NCBI GenBank assembly: GCA_025917655.1
Contig: CP084618.1
Coordinates: 930,001 to 994,000, forward strand
Source: Chlorella sorokiniana
Taxonomy: Eukaryota; Chlorophyta; Trebouxiophyceae; Chlorellales; Chlorellaceae
Reading direction: 5' to 3'
Length of the DNA stretch: 64,000 bases
The notes below the pieces were generated by a model. The model worked only from the letters and a program-made list of their open reading frames with translations, did no database searches and was not told where the DNA came from. A program made the translations under genes and the position numbers. Below, one piece after another: positions 12,468-25,551 of this stretch (positions within the stretch are counted from its first letter, which is position 1; each line of letters begins with the position of its first letter).

Positions 12468-12954
12468 TCGCGTTGCGCCCGAGTGCCCCTCGCTCTGTGA
12501 CTGTCTGGCGGCCCGCGCTCGGGTGATTACGTGCCACAGCAATGCAGAGAGGCAATTGAAGCCCTGAAAAGCCGCTTGCAGCATGGGTCGCCGCTGGTGG
12601 AAAGGCAGCGAGCGGCGCCCGCTTTCAGCGTGACTGACAGGGCTGTCCTGCATGTCGCGGCTAATACAATATATGCATCGGGACGCTGCCTCTCCGTATG
12701 TTTACTGACACTTGATCAGCTAAGCCATGCTCTGCAGAAGAGGCGCCGACGTTCCGTGCGCGTGCCCGCTGCCCGCATCACATGCTGTGCTGGCATTTCG
12801 GCTCACGACCTCTCCTCAGTTGGCGCAATGTCTAATGGTGGCAAGTGATTACTGACCGCGGGAGGACGCGTGTCCGGATGCGGGGAACTCATTTTAGACA
12901 GCATCGCCCGTCCTCCCGAGCGGACGCCGTGACATGGGTGCTGCTCGGACCGCG
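12468..12954. other. Intergenic region between two minus-strand genes
   Basis: This holds the PEAMT promoter and 5' UTR (or its alternative N-terminal extension, up to 12653) and the 3' UTR of the AATF gene. From 12655 to 12900 the sequence is less GC-rich than the flanking exons. No other gene is visible. Confidence 0.4.
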
Positions 12955-15900
12955 CTACCGCCCGCCGCCAAACAGGTTGGAGAAGAGCTGGCCAGCGTAC
13001 TGCGGCGCCTCCAGCTCCACGGGCGCCATGAAGTTGACCAGTTTCTCGTGGATGTGGTAGCGAAGCTTGCGGCCCTTGGAGGCACGGCGATCGACGACCT
13101 TGCGCTGCTTGGGGCCCTGCAGCGGCAGGAAGGGAGTGCAACCGGTGGGGTTGCAAGTTGCAGGGCGGACAGGGCCCCGCTGTCGTGAACTCTGCGCATG
13201 GACAAGGCTGCAGCAAGCGGCAGTGCTGCAGGCAGCATCCAGGGCGGCTCCCAAGCGCGCACGATTCCAGCGGCGGCGCACCGAGTGCCAGTTGGCGCCC
13301 CCTGCGTCCGCAGAGCCCTCCAAGAACTCTCGCAGCAGCGTCTGGTAAAATTCTGCGGTGCGGGTGGGTGATGATTCCGATTCTCGGTGGAAAGGGGAGC
13401 CTGCTGAGAGAAACCGCTGTTGCCTGCCACCGCAGACGCCGCCCCTGAGCCACCAACTGACCCGTGTCGTCAAACGTTTCCGGATCGCGCTCCTCCTCTA
13501 TGGTGGATGGATCTACTCCATTAACAGCCGGTTCCTGCAAAACACGGATGAAAAGAGATCAGTTCGACAGTCTCGTCCGAAGCGTGCCGAAGCGAGCGAA
13601 CAGCGGGTTCAAAAATTTCGGACTGCGTGTCGAGACGAAAAGAAGCAAAGAGGCGAAAGCAAGCGAGTGCCCATAAGTGGGCAGGACGCCAGAGGTGACA
13701 AGGTGCCACGTGAGGGGCTGTCGTCCCTGGCCCAGTTACAAATTTTCCTAATTTCTCAGCTGCAGGTGAAAGACCCTGCATTACCCCCACCCACGCATCT
13801 TTACCACTTCACCTCCACCCACCCACCCACCCACCTCTGCGTTGTCGTCCATCCGCTGCCGCTTTGCCACCGGCGCCACCGGGTCCGGACACAGCACACG
13901 GCGTTGGGGAGCGGCTTGTGCGCTGCGGGGCAGCCGCGTGCGCTTCAGCACCTTGCCGGGGTCCTGCAGACGAGCCGTGGGGGCGGATGAAGGCACAGGG
14001 GTGGCAGAGCAAGAGCAGTGTGTGTGTGCGAGACGCCATCGCTTCATCACGGCGTTCCATAACGGCAGAGCAGCAAGCGCGGCTCGGCAGCAGCTTGAGG
14101 GAGCAAGAGAGCTGCAAACCACAGCAGCTGCATCAGTCCGGAGCCGCCCGAGAGCCAGCGCACCTGCATCAGCATGGCAACCTGGGTGCTGACACTCTGG
14201 TTGAGCGCCCGCAGCTGGCCGCTGCGCAGCGACGCGCCGCCTGTGGCATGGCAAAGGCGGGGCGGGGCTGTGAGGGCCACTGGGGGCAATGGTGGTTGTT
14301 GTGGGAAGAGCGCTTGGGGACCGGCTGGAACCGCTTTTGCTCCTGCGCTCCGTCCTCCCATCGGCAGCACATCAGGAGAAAGAGGTTTGCATCGCAACAG
14401 GGCGCAATCCCAGGCACACCAAAGCGCACGCGCCACAGATCGGAAGCCCCACCCGTCGTCAGCGCCGTCTTGCGGTGCCAGCGGTCGAGCGCGGCGTCCC
14501 GGAAGGGGGCGAAGCCGCGGTACGCTTCGTCCAGGCTGGACCACAGCGTGGCAGCGTGCCCGGCACCCTCCTCGCCGCCGCCGTTTGCACCCGAAAGCGC
14601 AGCAGGCGGCTGCGGAGCAGCGCCGTTTGCTGCGGCGCCCGCCGCCGCTTCAGCCACCGCGGGGTTGCGCTCCGTCAGCCGCCCCAGCAAGCTCAGCAGC
14701 TCTACCACCAACGCAGAGGCGTCCGCCGCCAGCCCGCCAAACGCGGCCGCTATCTCGCTGTCGGTCGCCACTGCGGCAGCCTGCATGCGGCCCTGCGAGG
14801 AGGGGAGAGGGGCCAAGCCATGCAGGGGGTCACGCGAAAAGCTCGGCTCGCAGTCGCACACAGAGCGCAAAACACCGCGGAGCAAGCAGGGCTGTCACAA
14901 ATGGCGGCAGGGCATTCTCGTAGTAGGCTACACTGCACAGCATCATCCCAGGCCGCGCCGGGCAGAGGCTGGGGCAGGCGGAGCTGCTCAGTGCAGCGGC
15001 GGCACCCTGCAGCGCCAAGCGCGCACCTGCGGCAGTCGGTTGGCCCCCGCCAGCGCCCTCTGCAGCAGGATGCGGGCCTCCAGGCCGCGCTGCCACAGCG
15101 CCTTCTGGGCCTGCAGGGGGTGGGGGAGGTGAGAGCGGTGCGCACGGGAGAGAGGGAAGCGCAGGAGGACGGCGAGGGACCCGGTGCTTGACGCAGAGCA
15201 TACAGTATTGCTCCAGCGAACGGAGAGAAAGAGAGCGGTATGGGCGCAGAGAGAGGCAAGGCCGTGCATTGCGTGTGGCCTCCGGGCCGCCTGCAACCCG
15301 CGCGGCTGCTCAGCAGCCAGCCCAAGCAGCAACTGCCAGCTGCGCCGCGCCAGGCCCCGGCTAGGAAAGGGGTGCGGTGCCGCCGCCGCCGCACCTGCAC
15401 CGCCAGCGCCTTCTTCCTTTCCTTGGCGGCCCGCTCGCGCAGCCCCGCCATGGCGGCTTGCTCATCCTGCAGCGCAGCGGGGCCGGGTGGAGAGGGTTGG
15501 TGGGTTGAGAGGACGGAGAGGGGGAGATGAGAGGGGGAGCGGAGCAGATTGAGATGGGGGGGGGGGGGCTTTCCGAGGTGCAGGAGATCCAGCTTTGTCA
15601 GGCCTTTGCCGACAAAGTTGATCGCAACGATGCACCTCCATCGTCAGCAGCAGGCAGGGGGCAACGGAAGCCCAGAACAGCGCAATGACGGCACCATTCA
15701 GCATCACAAGCGCCCCACCTGCTGCATCTCCTCATACTCTCGCTCGAGGGCCGCCATCTCGTCCTGCCCTGCGGCCGCTGCCGCGGCACGCCTCGCCCCC
15801 ATCCCCACTTGCGTCGTCGTCGTCGCTGGCTGCTGCAGCGGCAGCACGCCGCCGCGCGGCGCCGCCGCTGCCCGCCGCCTCCTGCTCCGGCTCGTCGCCA

Positions 15901-16679
15901 TCGCTGCTGCTGCCGCCGCTGGCAGCGCCACCGTTGAGCCAGCCATCCTCCCCCTCCTCCTCCTCCTCCTCCTCGCTGCTGCTGCCCGCTTCTCGCCCCT
16001 CCTCCCCCTCCTCCTCCTCCTCCTCTTCGCGTCTGCTCGCGTCCGCTCCATCCTCATCGTCATCCGTCCCGTCCTCCTCCCCCTCGTCGCCGCCGCTGCT
16101 GCCCTCCTCTTCCCCGCCAAACAGCGCGGCGCGGCTGCTGCGGCGGCCAGAGTACTCTTTGCCCTCCATCACGATGTCTCCCCTGATCCGCCTGGAGAGG
16201 AAGGAAGCAGGCAACAGCCGCCAAAGACGAGGGGGCGGTTCGAGCCTTGGTCCCACGCCAACGGTGCTGCCTTCAACAGGCTGGCACCCCTTAGCACCCC
16301 GTGCCTGCACCCTTTGCCGAACAGACACCGAGCATCAAGGGCTGCGGCTCGTACATTTGCCAGCAATGGCAGACGCTGGCCTGCGCGTGGCCCCGCCGCC
16401 GCCACACCTGCGCCCCGTCGGCTCCGCCGCCAGCTCGTCGTCGCTTTCTTCCAGGGCTGGGCCAGCACCAAACACATCTGCCTCTGGGTCATGTTCTACA
16501 AATGTGTAGGGGGACGGGATGCACGAGAATCGGCAATGCTGCCGATGGGGCACAACAAGCAGGCAGGAGTGGCGGCACACACGGCAGCAGCGGCGGCTGC
16601 CGTCGAGGCGCTCACCCTTGGTCGGCGCCGGGTTGAACAAGTCAGCCAGCTCATCGGCGAGACTCTTTCTCTTCGGCAT
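12955..16679 (-). CDS. BFR2: AATF/BFR2 (Che-1, TRAUB-domain) ribosome biogenesis protein
   Basis: Yeast Bfr2 and human AATF act in the nucleolus in early processing of the small-subunit pre-rRNA. Eleven exons are inferred: 16679-16616, 16495-16408, 16191-15719, 15466-15395, 15110-15027, 14792-14453, 14240-14164, 13963-13835, 13534-13462, 13352-13282 and 13116-12955. The start reads MPKRKSLADELADLFNPAP. Exon 3 holds a long Glu/Asp/Ser tract, typical of the family, and ends in DEMAALEREYEEMQQ. Exons 5-7 form the AATF leucine-rich region (KALWQRGLEARILLQ, then WSSLDEAYRGFAPFRDAALDRWH). The C-terminal TRAUB domain reads FYQTLLREFLE and KVVDRRASKGRKLRYHIHEK, then NFMAPVE and stop. A frame shift is needed inside exon 3 near 15,790, after the acidic tract: one base too many or two missing. 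It is divergent from SPY. Confidence 0.9.
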
Positions 16680-17059
16680 ACTGCTGCGATTGTGCTGCTA
16701 CTGCCCAGCCTCCCGCGCCTGGAGAGGCGGCTGAATGTTCCGCTTTCAGGCGCTACAGGCGCGTGCAGTAAGTTCACTGAAATGTTTTCGTGTGATTAGA
16801 AACAAGCAGCAGGAGCCGTGGAACGCAGGCCCGTCGCCGTCTCGCTGGCAGCTGCCGGTGCGAATGGTAATGCGCAAAACAGCTAACACTTGGTAATAGG
16901 AAAGTGAATTACAACAAGACGACATGCATGCATTCCGCAGGAACGAAATTGGTCTCCTCCCCTGCTGGGTGTGCTGTGCCTTGAGAATGCTCTTTCTTGG
17001 GCCGTCAAGCTGAAACAATCGGCGTACTCGGTTCGCCTACCGCTGATGTAGGAGATACC
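16680..17059. promoter_or_regulatory. Shared divergent promoter region, AATF/BFR2 and SPY
   Basis: About 380 bases separate the two start codons, and the genes point away from each other, so a shared promoter zone is inferred. The stretch 16790-16990 is clearly richer in A and T than either gene. I see no unambiguous TATA box. No transcription start is supported by sequence alone. Confidence 0.45.
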
Positions 17060-20000
17060 ATGCCCTCCACCACCGTTCCTGCTTCAGATGCGGACGACCC
17101 TCTTCAGGAGCAGAGTCTAGAGGCCGCCTCAGCAGGGCAGGCGCTTGACGGCATGCAGTCCTCCTTCACAGACGCGCAGGACGCATCGCCAAACCCATCA
17201 GCGGCGGCGACAGCAGGAGCGGCTGCCCCGCTCAGCTCACCCGCCGCCCCGCTGCACTCCTTGAACCGACTGCCCCGCAGCAGCAGCAGCAGCAGCCCGA
17301 GCAGCAGCTGCAGCTGGCGGCGCTGCTGCTGGATCGGGGCCGCTTCCGGGACGCGGCGACAGCCCTGCAGCCGTTGCTGGCGGCGCAGCCGGGGCACGTG
17401 TCCGCGCTGTGCCTTCAGGGCCGCTGCCTGGCCGCCATCGGCAGCCGGCCGCAGGTGAGCAAAGAATGCGGCACTGCTTCAGAATCAGTCAATGGGGCCG
17501 TGGAGAGGGTCAACCTGCTGTGAGCGTTCTCTGCTTTGATACCGAAGGGGTTTCCAGCTGTGCAGCTCCAAACACACCGGCCATTTTGTTTGCCGCCGCC
17601 ACAGCCGTACTCGTCAAGTTGGCCGCCTTGCGGGTGCTGCCTGCCTCGCCGCCTGCCCCCACCTGCCCCTCCCCCCCCCCTCCCCGGCAGGCCCTGGCCT
17701 CTTTGCCGCTGCCCTGGCTGAAAGCCCCGCCTGCCTGCCCGCCCTGGTGGGAGTCGCCGCCGTGTACAAAGACAGCGGCCTGCTGGCGGAGGCGCTCGCG
17801 GCGCTGGAGCAGGCGGCGACAGCGCTGCGCCTGCCCCTGGAGGGCGACGGCACAGCAGTCGGGGACACGGGCGACGCTGCCGTCGCGCCAGCAGGCGAAC
17901 CTCCCACAGGAGCAGCGGCGCCGGCAGCCGCCGCCCGGGCGCTGCCCTGCGGCCCCGAAGACGTGCGGCAGGCGCTGGCGGTTGTGCTGACCGACCTGGG
18001 TGAGCGGTACATCAATGCAAGCAGTACAAGCAGCACGTGCCTTGACTGTCCTGTGCATCAGCTTGCCAGCAGAGAGTAGGGATCGGGCCCGTTCCATTCA
18101 AGGCTAAGCACTCACTGCATTGCGCCGTTGCACCCCCGCCCCCCCCGCCACTGCCTGTCCCCATAGGCACGCATCGGAAGAACGCGGGCCAGCCGGGGTG
18201 GCGGCAGTGCTACGAGCGGGCGGTGCGCATCTGTCCCGCCTATGCTCCCGCCAACTACAACCTCGGTGCGCGCCCGACGGCCTTGCTGCCCGCTGCTGCG
18301 GTGGCTTGGGGCCCTCCAGCAGCCGGCAGCAGCCGCTGTCACCATCAGGCATGACAGCATCTATCGATGCAACCTCTGTGTGGGTGCTAGTTGCGCGCTT
18401 GCGGCGTTAACATGCCCCCGGGCCGGCCCTCCGCAGGCGTGGCGGCGGGGAGGCGGGGGGGGGGAGGCGGCCATCCAGCACTACCAGCGAGCGGTACGCT
18501 TCCCTGGTCCTGCCTGCATTGCGCCCTGTGCGCGGCCACGTCAGCATGCGCCTGTCCCCGGGACGGCTGGTGCTTTTTCTTGTCCGCTTGGCCGCCTGCC
18601 CACCCCCACCATCCCCTCCACCTCCTCGGCACGCAACGCAAACCCCACCCAAACGCCCCCCTTCCCACACTGCAGGTCGAGCTGTCGCCGCGATATGCCG
18701 AGGCCTGGTGTAACATGGGGGTGCTGCTGCGCCAGCAGGTGGGCCGGGGCGCGGGGGCAGGCAGGAAGGGCGGCCGTACTTGTAATGCTGGTTTTGGCCT
18801 GCAGCACTGCCTGTCATGCCTCCCCTGGTGGTGGAAAGCATCCTGTGTGGCGGCGGCAGTGCCGGGTGGCGGAGCGTCGGCAGCAGATTCATGCACTGTG
18901 GAGGCCCCTGCTCGTGTCTCTGCCTACAGGCAACAATGCTTTCTTCCTTCCACAACTTGCGTGCCCCTTTCCAGCACAGCCGCCCCCACACAAAAGCGCT
19001 CCAGCCTCCACCCCCAGCAGCCCCCCTTCGCTTACACCCACCAACGTCCCTCTCCCCCCCGGGCACAGGGGCGGCTGGAGGCTGCTGTGGAGGCGTATGA
19101 GCGGGCGGCGGCGGCGGCGCCCAACCTGGCGGCGGTGCTGCTCAACCTGGCGGTGGCGCTGACGGAGCGCGGCACACAGCTGAAGAACGCGGGTGGGCAG
19201 GGTTTTGGTCCTACAATCTTCCGCTTCATTGTGTGTGCTTGTTTCCTTGCACCTAGCTTGTATATAGCAACAACTTGGGGGGGGAAGGGGGCTTTCAAAG
19301 GTAACCGACTTGAGCGTGCCAGGGTGTCGTTTCAAATAGCTACGCCGCGCAGACACCCCACAGACAGCCAGGCATTCTATCAGACCGCAAGCTCACCCTC
19401 ACCCAAGCACCCGTGCCCCCTCCCCACGCCTGCACAGGCCGCGTGGCGGAGGGCATAGCGGCGTATGAGCGCGCTCTGGCGCTGCAGCCGCGTCACGCTG
19501 AGGCGCTGTACAATCTTGGGGTGGCCTGCAGCGAGCTGGGCCAGCTGGACCGCGCCCTCTTCATGTGCGCTGCTGCTGCTGTTGCTGCGGCTGCTGCTGT
19601 TGCTACGGCTGCTGCTGCTGCGGCGGCTGCTGCTGCTCCTCTCTGGATCGCTTGCACATGCGTGGCACGGCCTCACCCCCTCCCCCACCCTCTCGACCCT
19701 CCACCCCTCCACCTCCTCGCCGCCCACCCACCCGCTGCAGGTATCAGACCGCCCTGCTGGTGCAGCCCAACTGCGCGGAAGCCCACAACAACCTGGGTGC
19801 GGCGGGGGAGCGCATGCGCGGGGCCTGTCTGTGGCGCTCGAGCGGTCGAGCGGTTGAGCGGTTGAACGAGGCCCTCCCAAGTCCCACACCCGCCTGCCGC
19901 TGGCGGCCGCTCTCCGGCCCCCTGCTGCTCTGCACCTGCCCGCCGGCTGCTGAACCTGCCGGCCGCTTGTACCGCTATGGCATTGTACCGCAGGCGTGCT

Positions 20001-23000
20001 GTACCGCGAGCAGGGCAACGTGGAGCGGGCGGTCGAGTGCTACCAGGCCGCCCTTCACGCGCGCCCCAACTTCCCTCAGGTGTGTACATTAGTCCGTGCC
20101 TTCCACCCGTTTTTGTTGCTGTTTGCAGCGCCTTCCGCCCTTCTCAGCCGCACCCGCACGCCTGGCCCTGCCACCTGGCGCCGCGCCTGGCGCCAGGTGG
20201 CGCGCTCTGCAGCCTGGCAGAGCCGCTGCTGGTTGCATCACGTGCAAGGTTGCCGAGGTGGCGCCATGCAAGCTCGGCACACACACCCACACATGCATAC
20301 ACATGCACACACGCTCAACGCTGACACGCAGGGCTTGAACAACCTGGCGGTCGTGTACACGCAGCAGGGGCGGGCGCAGGAGGCCCTGCGCCTGCTGCAG
20401 GCGGCAGTCATGGCGGCGCCCACTTATGCGGAGGCCTTCAACAACCTTGGCGTGCTGCAGGTGGGGGCTCAGGATGGGAGAAGCTGAGGCCGCCACGTCC
20501 GTCGTGGCTCCTCCCCCGCTTACTCTCCACCCTGTTGTGTCCTTGTTGCCTGCCGAGGCTTGGCTGCTTGCGGGGTGGCTGGTCGGGGCTGCCGTCCTCT
20601 ACTTGCAGCTTCTCTCTATTTGCAATGCTATTGAGAGAGGGCACGGGACTGTCAGGCCGACCGCCTGGCCTGTTGACTAAGCCCCCCCCTGCGCGTGTAT
20701 GCAGCGGGATGTGGGTGCTGTGCCGGAGGCGATCGCTTCCTACCGCCGCTGCCTGGAGCTGGACGAGCACAACCGCCATGCGGGTGGGCATCAGCACTAT
20801 TGTAAGAAGGATGACCATTGAACTATACTGCACATGACGCCCTTGGGACTTGATCTGAGGTTCTCTGTTGTGATCGGGGAACCCCTGCTCTGCAATAATT
20901 CTCAGTTCCGTTTCCGTCCCCCCGCCTGCCTCCCCAGCGCCTGGGTTAGACCCCGTTTAGCGCAGCATGCCCCCATAGCCTGGGTGCCGGGGTCTTGCGG
21001 CGCTGCTCTGCTGCTATGCGCCTCTTATCTTTGTGCGTTGCCGTGCGCTCCCCCATGCCGCCCCTCGCCCCTCACCCAAAGAAAGCAACATCATGAACAC
21101 CCACATCTACACCCACTCAACCCACACACCCACACTCAATCCTCAAACTTTCATCTTTCCCTCCTTCAGGCCAGAACCTTCTGCTGGCCCTGAACTACGT
21201 GCATGGCGGGGAGGAGCGGCTGGTTTGCGAGGAGCACGAGCGGTGGGGGAGCGGTTCCAGGTGGGCGGCGCCTGGTGGCGGTGGGGGCTGCAGCACGCGT
21301 TCGTTCGCGGCAGGGGGCAGGGGCAGCGTGCCGCTGCTTCACAACCCCTGGTTCCCGCGTTTTGGTGGGGTGTGGCGTCGCTCCCTGGCTGCCCTGCTCC
21401 CGCTGCATTCCTGCACCATACTGCGTTCTCACCCCGCGTGGCTCCATGTGTCAAGGAGCAACGTCGGCCGAGGGGCCATCTGGCACGCTGCCTCCCTCCT
21501 TCCCAGCCACTGCTTCTCTCCATCCCCCCGCACCCCCACCCCCCACCCACCCCCGTGCTGTGTAAGCATATCACCCCCTTCCATCCGCCCCCCACACACA
21601 CACACACACCACCCACACCCTCACACAGGCGCTGCACCCCCGCTGCCGCCGCTGCGCTTGGCTGACGTGGATGCGACCGAGGGGCGGCCGCTGGTGGTGG
21701 GATACCTGTCCCCCGACCTCTTCACCCACTCAGTCTCCTACTTTGCTGAGGCGCCGCTGGCCCACCACGACCCCGCCCGCGTCAAGCACATCGCCTACTC
21801 ATGCGTGCCAACGGTGCGTGGGCAGCTTGTGCGGACAGCGCGCGAGCCCCTGGTCTGCGCATGCTCTCTCTTTGGAGTGTGTGGGGTGCGACTGCGCGCC
21901 GTGCGTGCGGTTGGCACAGACAGGGCGCGGAGTGCTGGGAGGGAAGCCCAGAAGGGTGCATCCCGCTTGAGGGGGCCTGAGGGGTGGCTGCGGTTGGTCG
22001 TGGGGCGGAGCCACGCCACAGGCTGCCTCCTCCCTCCTCCCCGGGGCCTCCCCGGCTCCTCGGCACTGCCGGCGGGGTGCCCTTCCCCACCCCTTTCCCC
22101 TTTCACTCTTGCCCTCCCCCGTCCCTCCATTGTAAGTTCCTTGCCGCTGAAATCCTTTCGTGTCCCCCCTCTTCACCACCCTCCGCGCAGCCCGATGCCA
22201 AAACCGAGAAGATCAGGGAGGAGGTGCTGGCTGCGGGCGGAGAGTGGCACGACGTGGCACGGCTGCCCGAGCCAGGCAAGCCGGATCACGCCGCCCCTCC
22301 TGCCTCTCCTTGAGCGGCATGTCTGCGCAGGTCGCCTGGGCATTTCCGGGCAGCGAGCGCTCCCCGCTGTTGTTTGATCCACCGTTTGGCCTGCAACTAG
22401 TGGTGGCACCCTGCGTGTGACATGCATGACGGCGCCCCCCCCCCTCTCCCCCCGCCCTGCACACACACACACACCTGCCTCCCCCGGCCCTGCTGGCCCT
22501 CCCACCTCTGCCCCCGCTCCATCCCACCTGCTTCATCGTGCCGCTCATGTGTCGCTCATGTGCCGCTTTGTGCCGCTTTCCACCGTCACAGAGCTGGCGC
22601 AGCTGATACGGCGGGACCGCGTGGACGTCCTGGTGGAGCTGACGGGCACACCGCCCACAACAGGCTGGGCGCCGTCGCCCGACGCCCGCACCCATCCAGG
22701 CAAGATCCGCGGCGGCGGCGGCTGGCGGCGGCGCCCCATCCTCCCGCCTGCACTATCCCTGTTTTTTTGTTGTTTTTGGAATGGGGAGCGCTCCGCGCCA
22801 ATGATACCCATCGACAGGCGAAAGCGGGCACCGCTCCCATCAAAATGTCGCTCTCCAAAGCCCAGCTGGTTCGTTGTCCCGGCGGCCACCGCTCTGTGCC
22901 CCCCGTCTCATGCTCCCCCTCTCCTTCCAGCCTTCGAAACATCGCCGTTGCCGTTCAACGCTGTTTTCCCTCCTTCGTGTGCCATCCAACGTCCTTTTAT

Positions 23001-25551
23001 TCTCCCTCTTATCTCCTCCTCCACATCTCCTCCTTCGTGCCTCCTCCTTCACATCTCCTCCTTCGTGTCTCCTCCTTCACATCTCCATCTTTCGTGTCTC
23101 CGCCCCCGGAGCAGGTCACCTGGATCGGGTATCCCAACTCCACCGGCCTGCGCTCGGTGGACTACCGCCTCACGGATGCCGTGTGCGACCCGCCCGGCAC
23201 CGAGCAGACCTTCACCGGTGCGCGCCGCCTGCCTGCGTGTGCGCACTAGGGTGCGGCGGGGTGGGGCCCGGGGGCACTGAAAGGAGAGGGAGCAGGGGGT
23301 GGGTGGGGGCTGAGGTGGGGGAGGTTGATTTCTTCAGCTTTTTTGAACGTGCGGCTCCTGCTGCTGCGCGCTTGGGCATCTGGGGAATGCCGTGTACGCT
23401 CGAGCCATCCGTGCCGTGCGCATGCACGTATGTGCTGTCCTGCCACCATGGTCGCCCCCCGCCCCCCCCCTCCGCTGCGCCGCAGAGGAGCTGGTGCGGC
23501 TTCCCGGCTGCTTCCTGTGCTACACGCCGCCCCCGACGCCCCCGACGTCGCCCCCTGCCCGCCCTCGCCAACGGCTTCGTCACCTTTGGCTCCTTCAACG
23601 CACTGGCAAAGCAAACGCCGGAGGTGGGCGCAACGGCAGGGAAGCGGGGGCCATGAGCATCCTCTGCAGTGCGACAGCAGGCTTCAAAGTGGGAGGGGGC
23701 GGGGGTTGCCCACGGGAGGTGCGCTCCCTGCCGGATGCTGCATTACCCAGCCTCCGCTCGCGCCTGCCCTGCCTGGCCCCCGACAACCATGTCTCGCCCT
23801 CGGCCGCCCTTGTTGTTGCTCTCTTTGACCTGCCTGCCGGGTTCGTGGCCGCGCTCGCAGGTGCTGCGCGTCTGGTCCCGCATCCTGCTGGCTGTACCGG
23901 GCAGCCGGCTGGTGCTGAAGAACAAGCCTTTTGCTTGCGAGGTGCGTCCAGCCTGTGCACCCTACCCTGTCAGGCTGCGGGGATGGAGCGTTGCAGGATG
24001 GCGGCGTGGGGTGTTGAGAATGGGGGATGGAAGGGTCGAGGGCAGCCGCTGTAGCGTGTTCTGCCGCTGGTGCAGCGCAGCCGCTCCCCAATGACCGGCT
24101 GGTGCAGGCGGCCCCACAGCGGCGGCGCAGGCCTCTTCCATTTGCCCTGCCACCGGGCCGCCCGCCAGCTGAGCGCATGGTGTCCCCTGTCTTTAGGCTC
24201 CACGCACTTCCTTTCCTCTTCTTTCTTTCCTGCCCTGCAGGTGGTGCGCAACCAGTTCTGGAGGGTATTTGAGGAGCAGGGCGTGGACCGCAGCAGGGTG
24301 GGTGCACCCACTCGTCTTTCTTCCTTCCTCGCTTGACCCGGCTTGGCCCGGCCGCCACCCAATGCTCCCAGCATCCCTGGGGCTCCCAGCTCCCCGCGAC
24401 CGGCGTGGCAGCCATGCTCCTTGCTGTTGCCGCCAACGCCGCCGGTCGACGCGGCTGGACGGTGCACCAGTGCCAAGCCCCTGCCCCCTTTGGCCCGCAG
24501 GTGGACCTCTTGCCGCTGGCGGCTGCCAACCGGGACCACCTGGCGCAGGTGGGACCGCGCCGCGGCAGCTGCTCCCCAGCTCCCAGGGCGCCCGCCCCAT
24601 CCCCAGCGCCGCCGCCACCACGCGGCATGCCGTCAGTGCCGTGCCTCACTTTGTACTGCAGTATGCGATGATGGATGTCAGCCTGGACCCATGGCCCTAC
24701 GCGGGAACCACCACCACCGCAGAGTCTCTCTTCATGGGTGCGACCTTGTGTATATGTACGTGTGTGGTATGTGTGTGTGTGTTTGGAGGGAAGGTTTTTG
24801 TGTAGCTATCGGACGCCGTAAACCGGCTTTTCTCTGTTGTCCTCAGTTGCCCGGCGGGCTGGCTGGGATGCGGCTGCGGTGCCTGCGCCGAAAGCCTCCA
24901 GGCAGCGCCCGCCGTGGCCCCCCCCCCCGCACACACACACTCACACGCACGCACACGCCCGCAGGCGTGCCGTGCCTGACGCTGATGGGCGCCTGCCACG
25001 CGCACAACGTCGGCGCCTCGCTGCTCACTGCTGTGGGGCTGCAGGAAGAGTGGGTGGCGCGCTCAGGTGGGGAGGCGCCGCACGCTGCGCTGCGCTGCGC
25101 TGCGCCGCGATGACGCCGCGCTGCGATTGAGGTGCAAGCAGCTCTTCTTTCCGCGCTTTCCGCCGGCCGCTTCTCCCTGGATGCGGCCGTCTGCCTCCTC
25201 ATCTTCTCTTGTCGCTTGCCGCAGCGGATGAGTACGTGGCCAAGGCAGTACAGCTGACCGCCGATGTACAGCGGCTGGCAGAGCTGCGGGCGGGGCTGCG
25301 CCAGCGCATGCTGCAGGTGGCTGCTGCCCCGCCGCCGGCTGCCGGTGCACCCGGGCGCCGCGGCTGCCTGCCTCAGCCCTGATGGCCCTGGTGCACCCAG
25401 TGCGCCCGCTGCTGCCCCTGCCCTGCAGTCGCCGCTGTGCGATGCCCACACCTTTGTGCGGCGGCTGGAGGATGTATACCGCCGGCTGTGGCTGCGATGG
25501 CTGGAGCGGCAGCGGCGAGAAACGGCGGGCGTGGAGGCGGCGGGTGCGTAA
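17060..25551 (+). CDS. SPY: SPINDLY-type protein O-fucosyltransferase (TPR + GT41)
   Basis: Plant SPINDLY transfers fucose from GDP-fucose to Ser/Thr of nuclear and cytosolic proteins; it belongs to family GT41 with OGT. Exons: 17060-17453, 17691-17999, 18167-18265, 18437-18493, 18676-18738, 19069-19192, 19438-19564, 19741-19796, 19994-20079, 20332-20460, 20705-20783, 21170-21260, 21629-21813, 22191-22275, 22592-22699, 23115-23217, 23486-23623, 23861-23941, 24241-24297, 24501-24548, 24662-24737, 24965-25066, 25225-25315 and 25429-25551. Exons 2-11 encode about ten TPRs (NNLGVLYREQG-like). The catalytic half follows SPY, not OGT: YLSPDLFTHSVSYFAEAPLA, VDVLVELTG, VTWIGYPNSTGL, GFVTFGSFNALAKQTP, AGTTTTAESLFMG and HAHNVGASLLTAVGL. 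GC donors follow exons 14 and 15. About eight one- or two-base losses in G/C runs fall in exons 1, 4, 12, 13, 15 and 17. The exact N-terminus is uncertain. Confidence 0.93.
19567..19642 (+). repeat. GCT triplet repeat in SPY intron 7
   Basis: The tract starts right after the donor at 19565, in another gene, which shows that the intron-start triplet pattern is not unique to the dynein gene. Confidence 0.75.
20170..20201. repeat. Perfect 13-base inverted repeat in SPY intron 9
   Basis: GCCACCTGGCGCC at 20170-20182 is followed after six bases by its exact reverse complement at 20189-20201. It would form a strong GC hairpin. No function is known. Confidence 0.7.

Noticed and set aside
22741-23110. 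Extra SPY exon in the TC-rich stretch with repeated CTCCTCCTTC
   Set aside because: It is pyrimidine-rich tandem sequence in intron 15; the flanking exons join in phase without it.
17060-25551. O-GlcNAc transferase (OGT/SECRET AGENT) as the identity of this gene
   Set aside because: The catalytic motifs follow plant SPINDLY (YLSPDLFTHSVSYF, VTWIGYPNSTGL), so the O-fucosyltransferase assignment is preferred.
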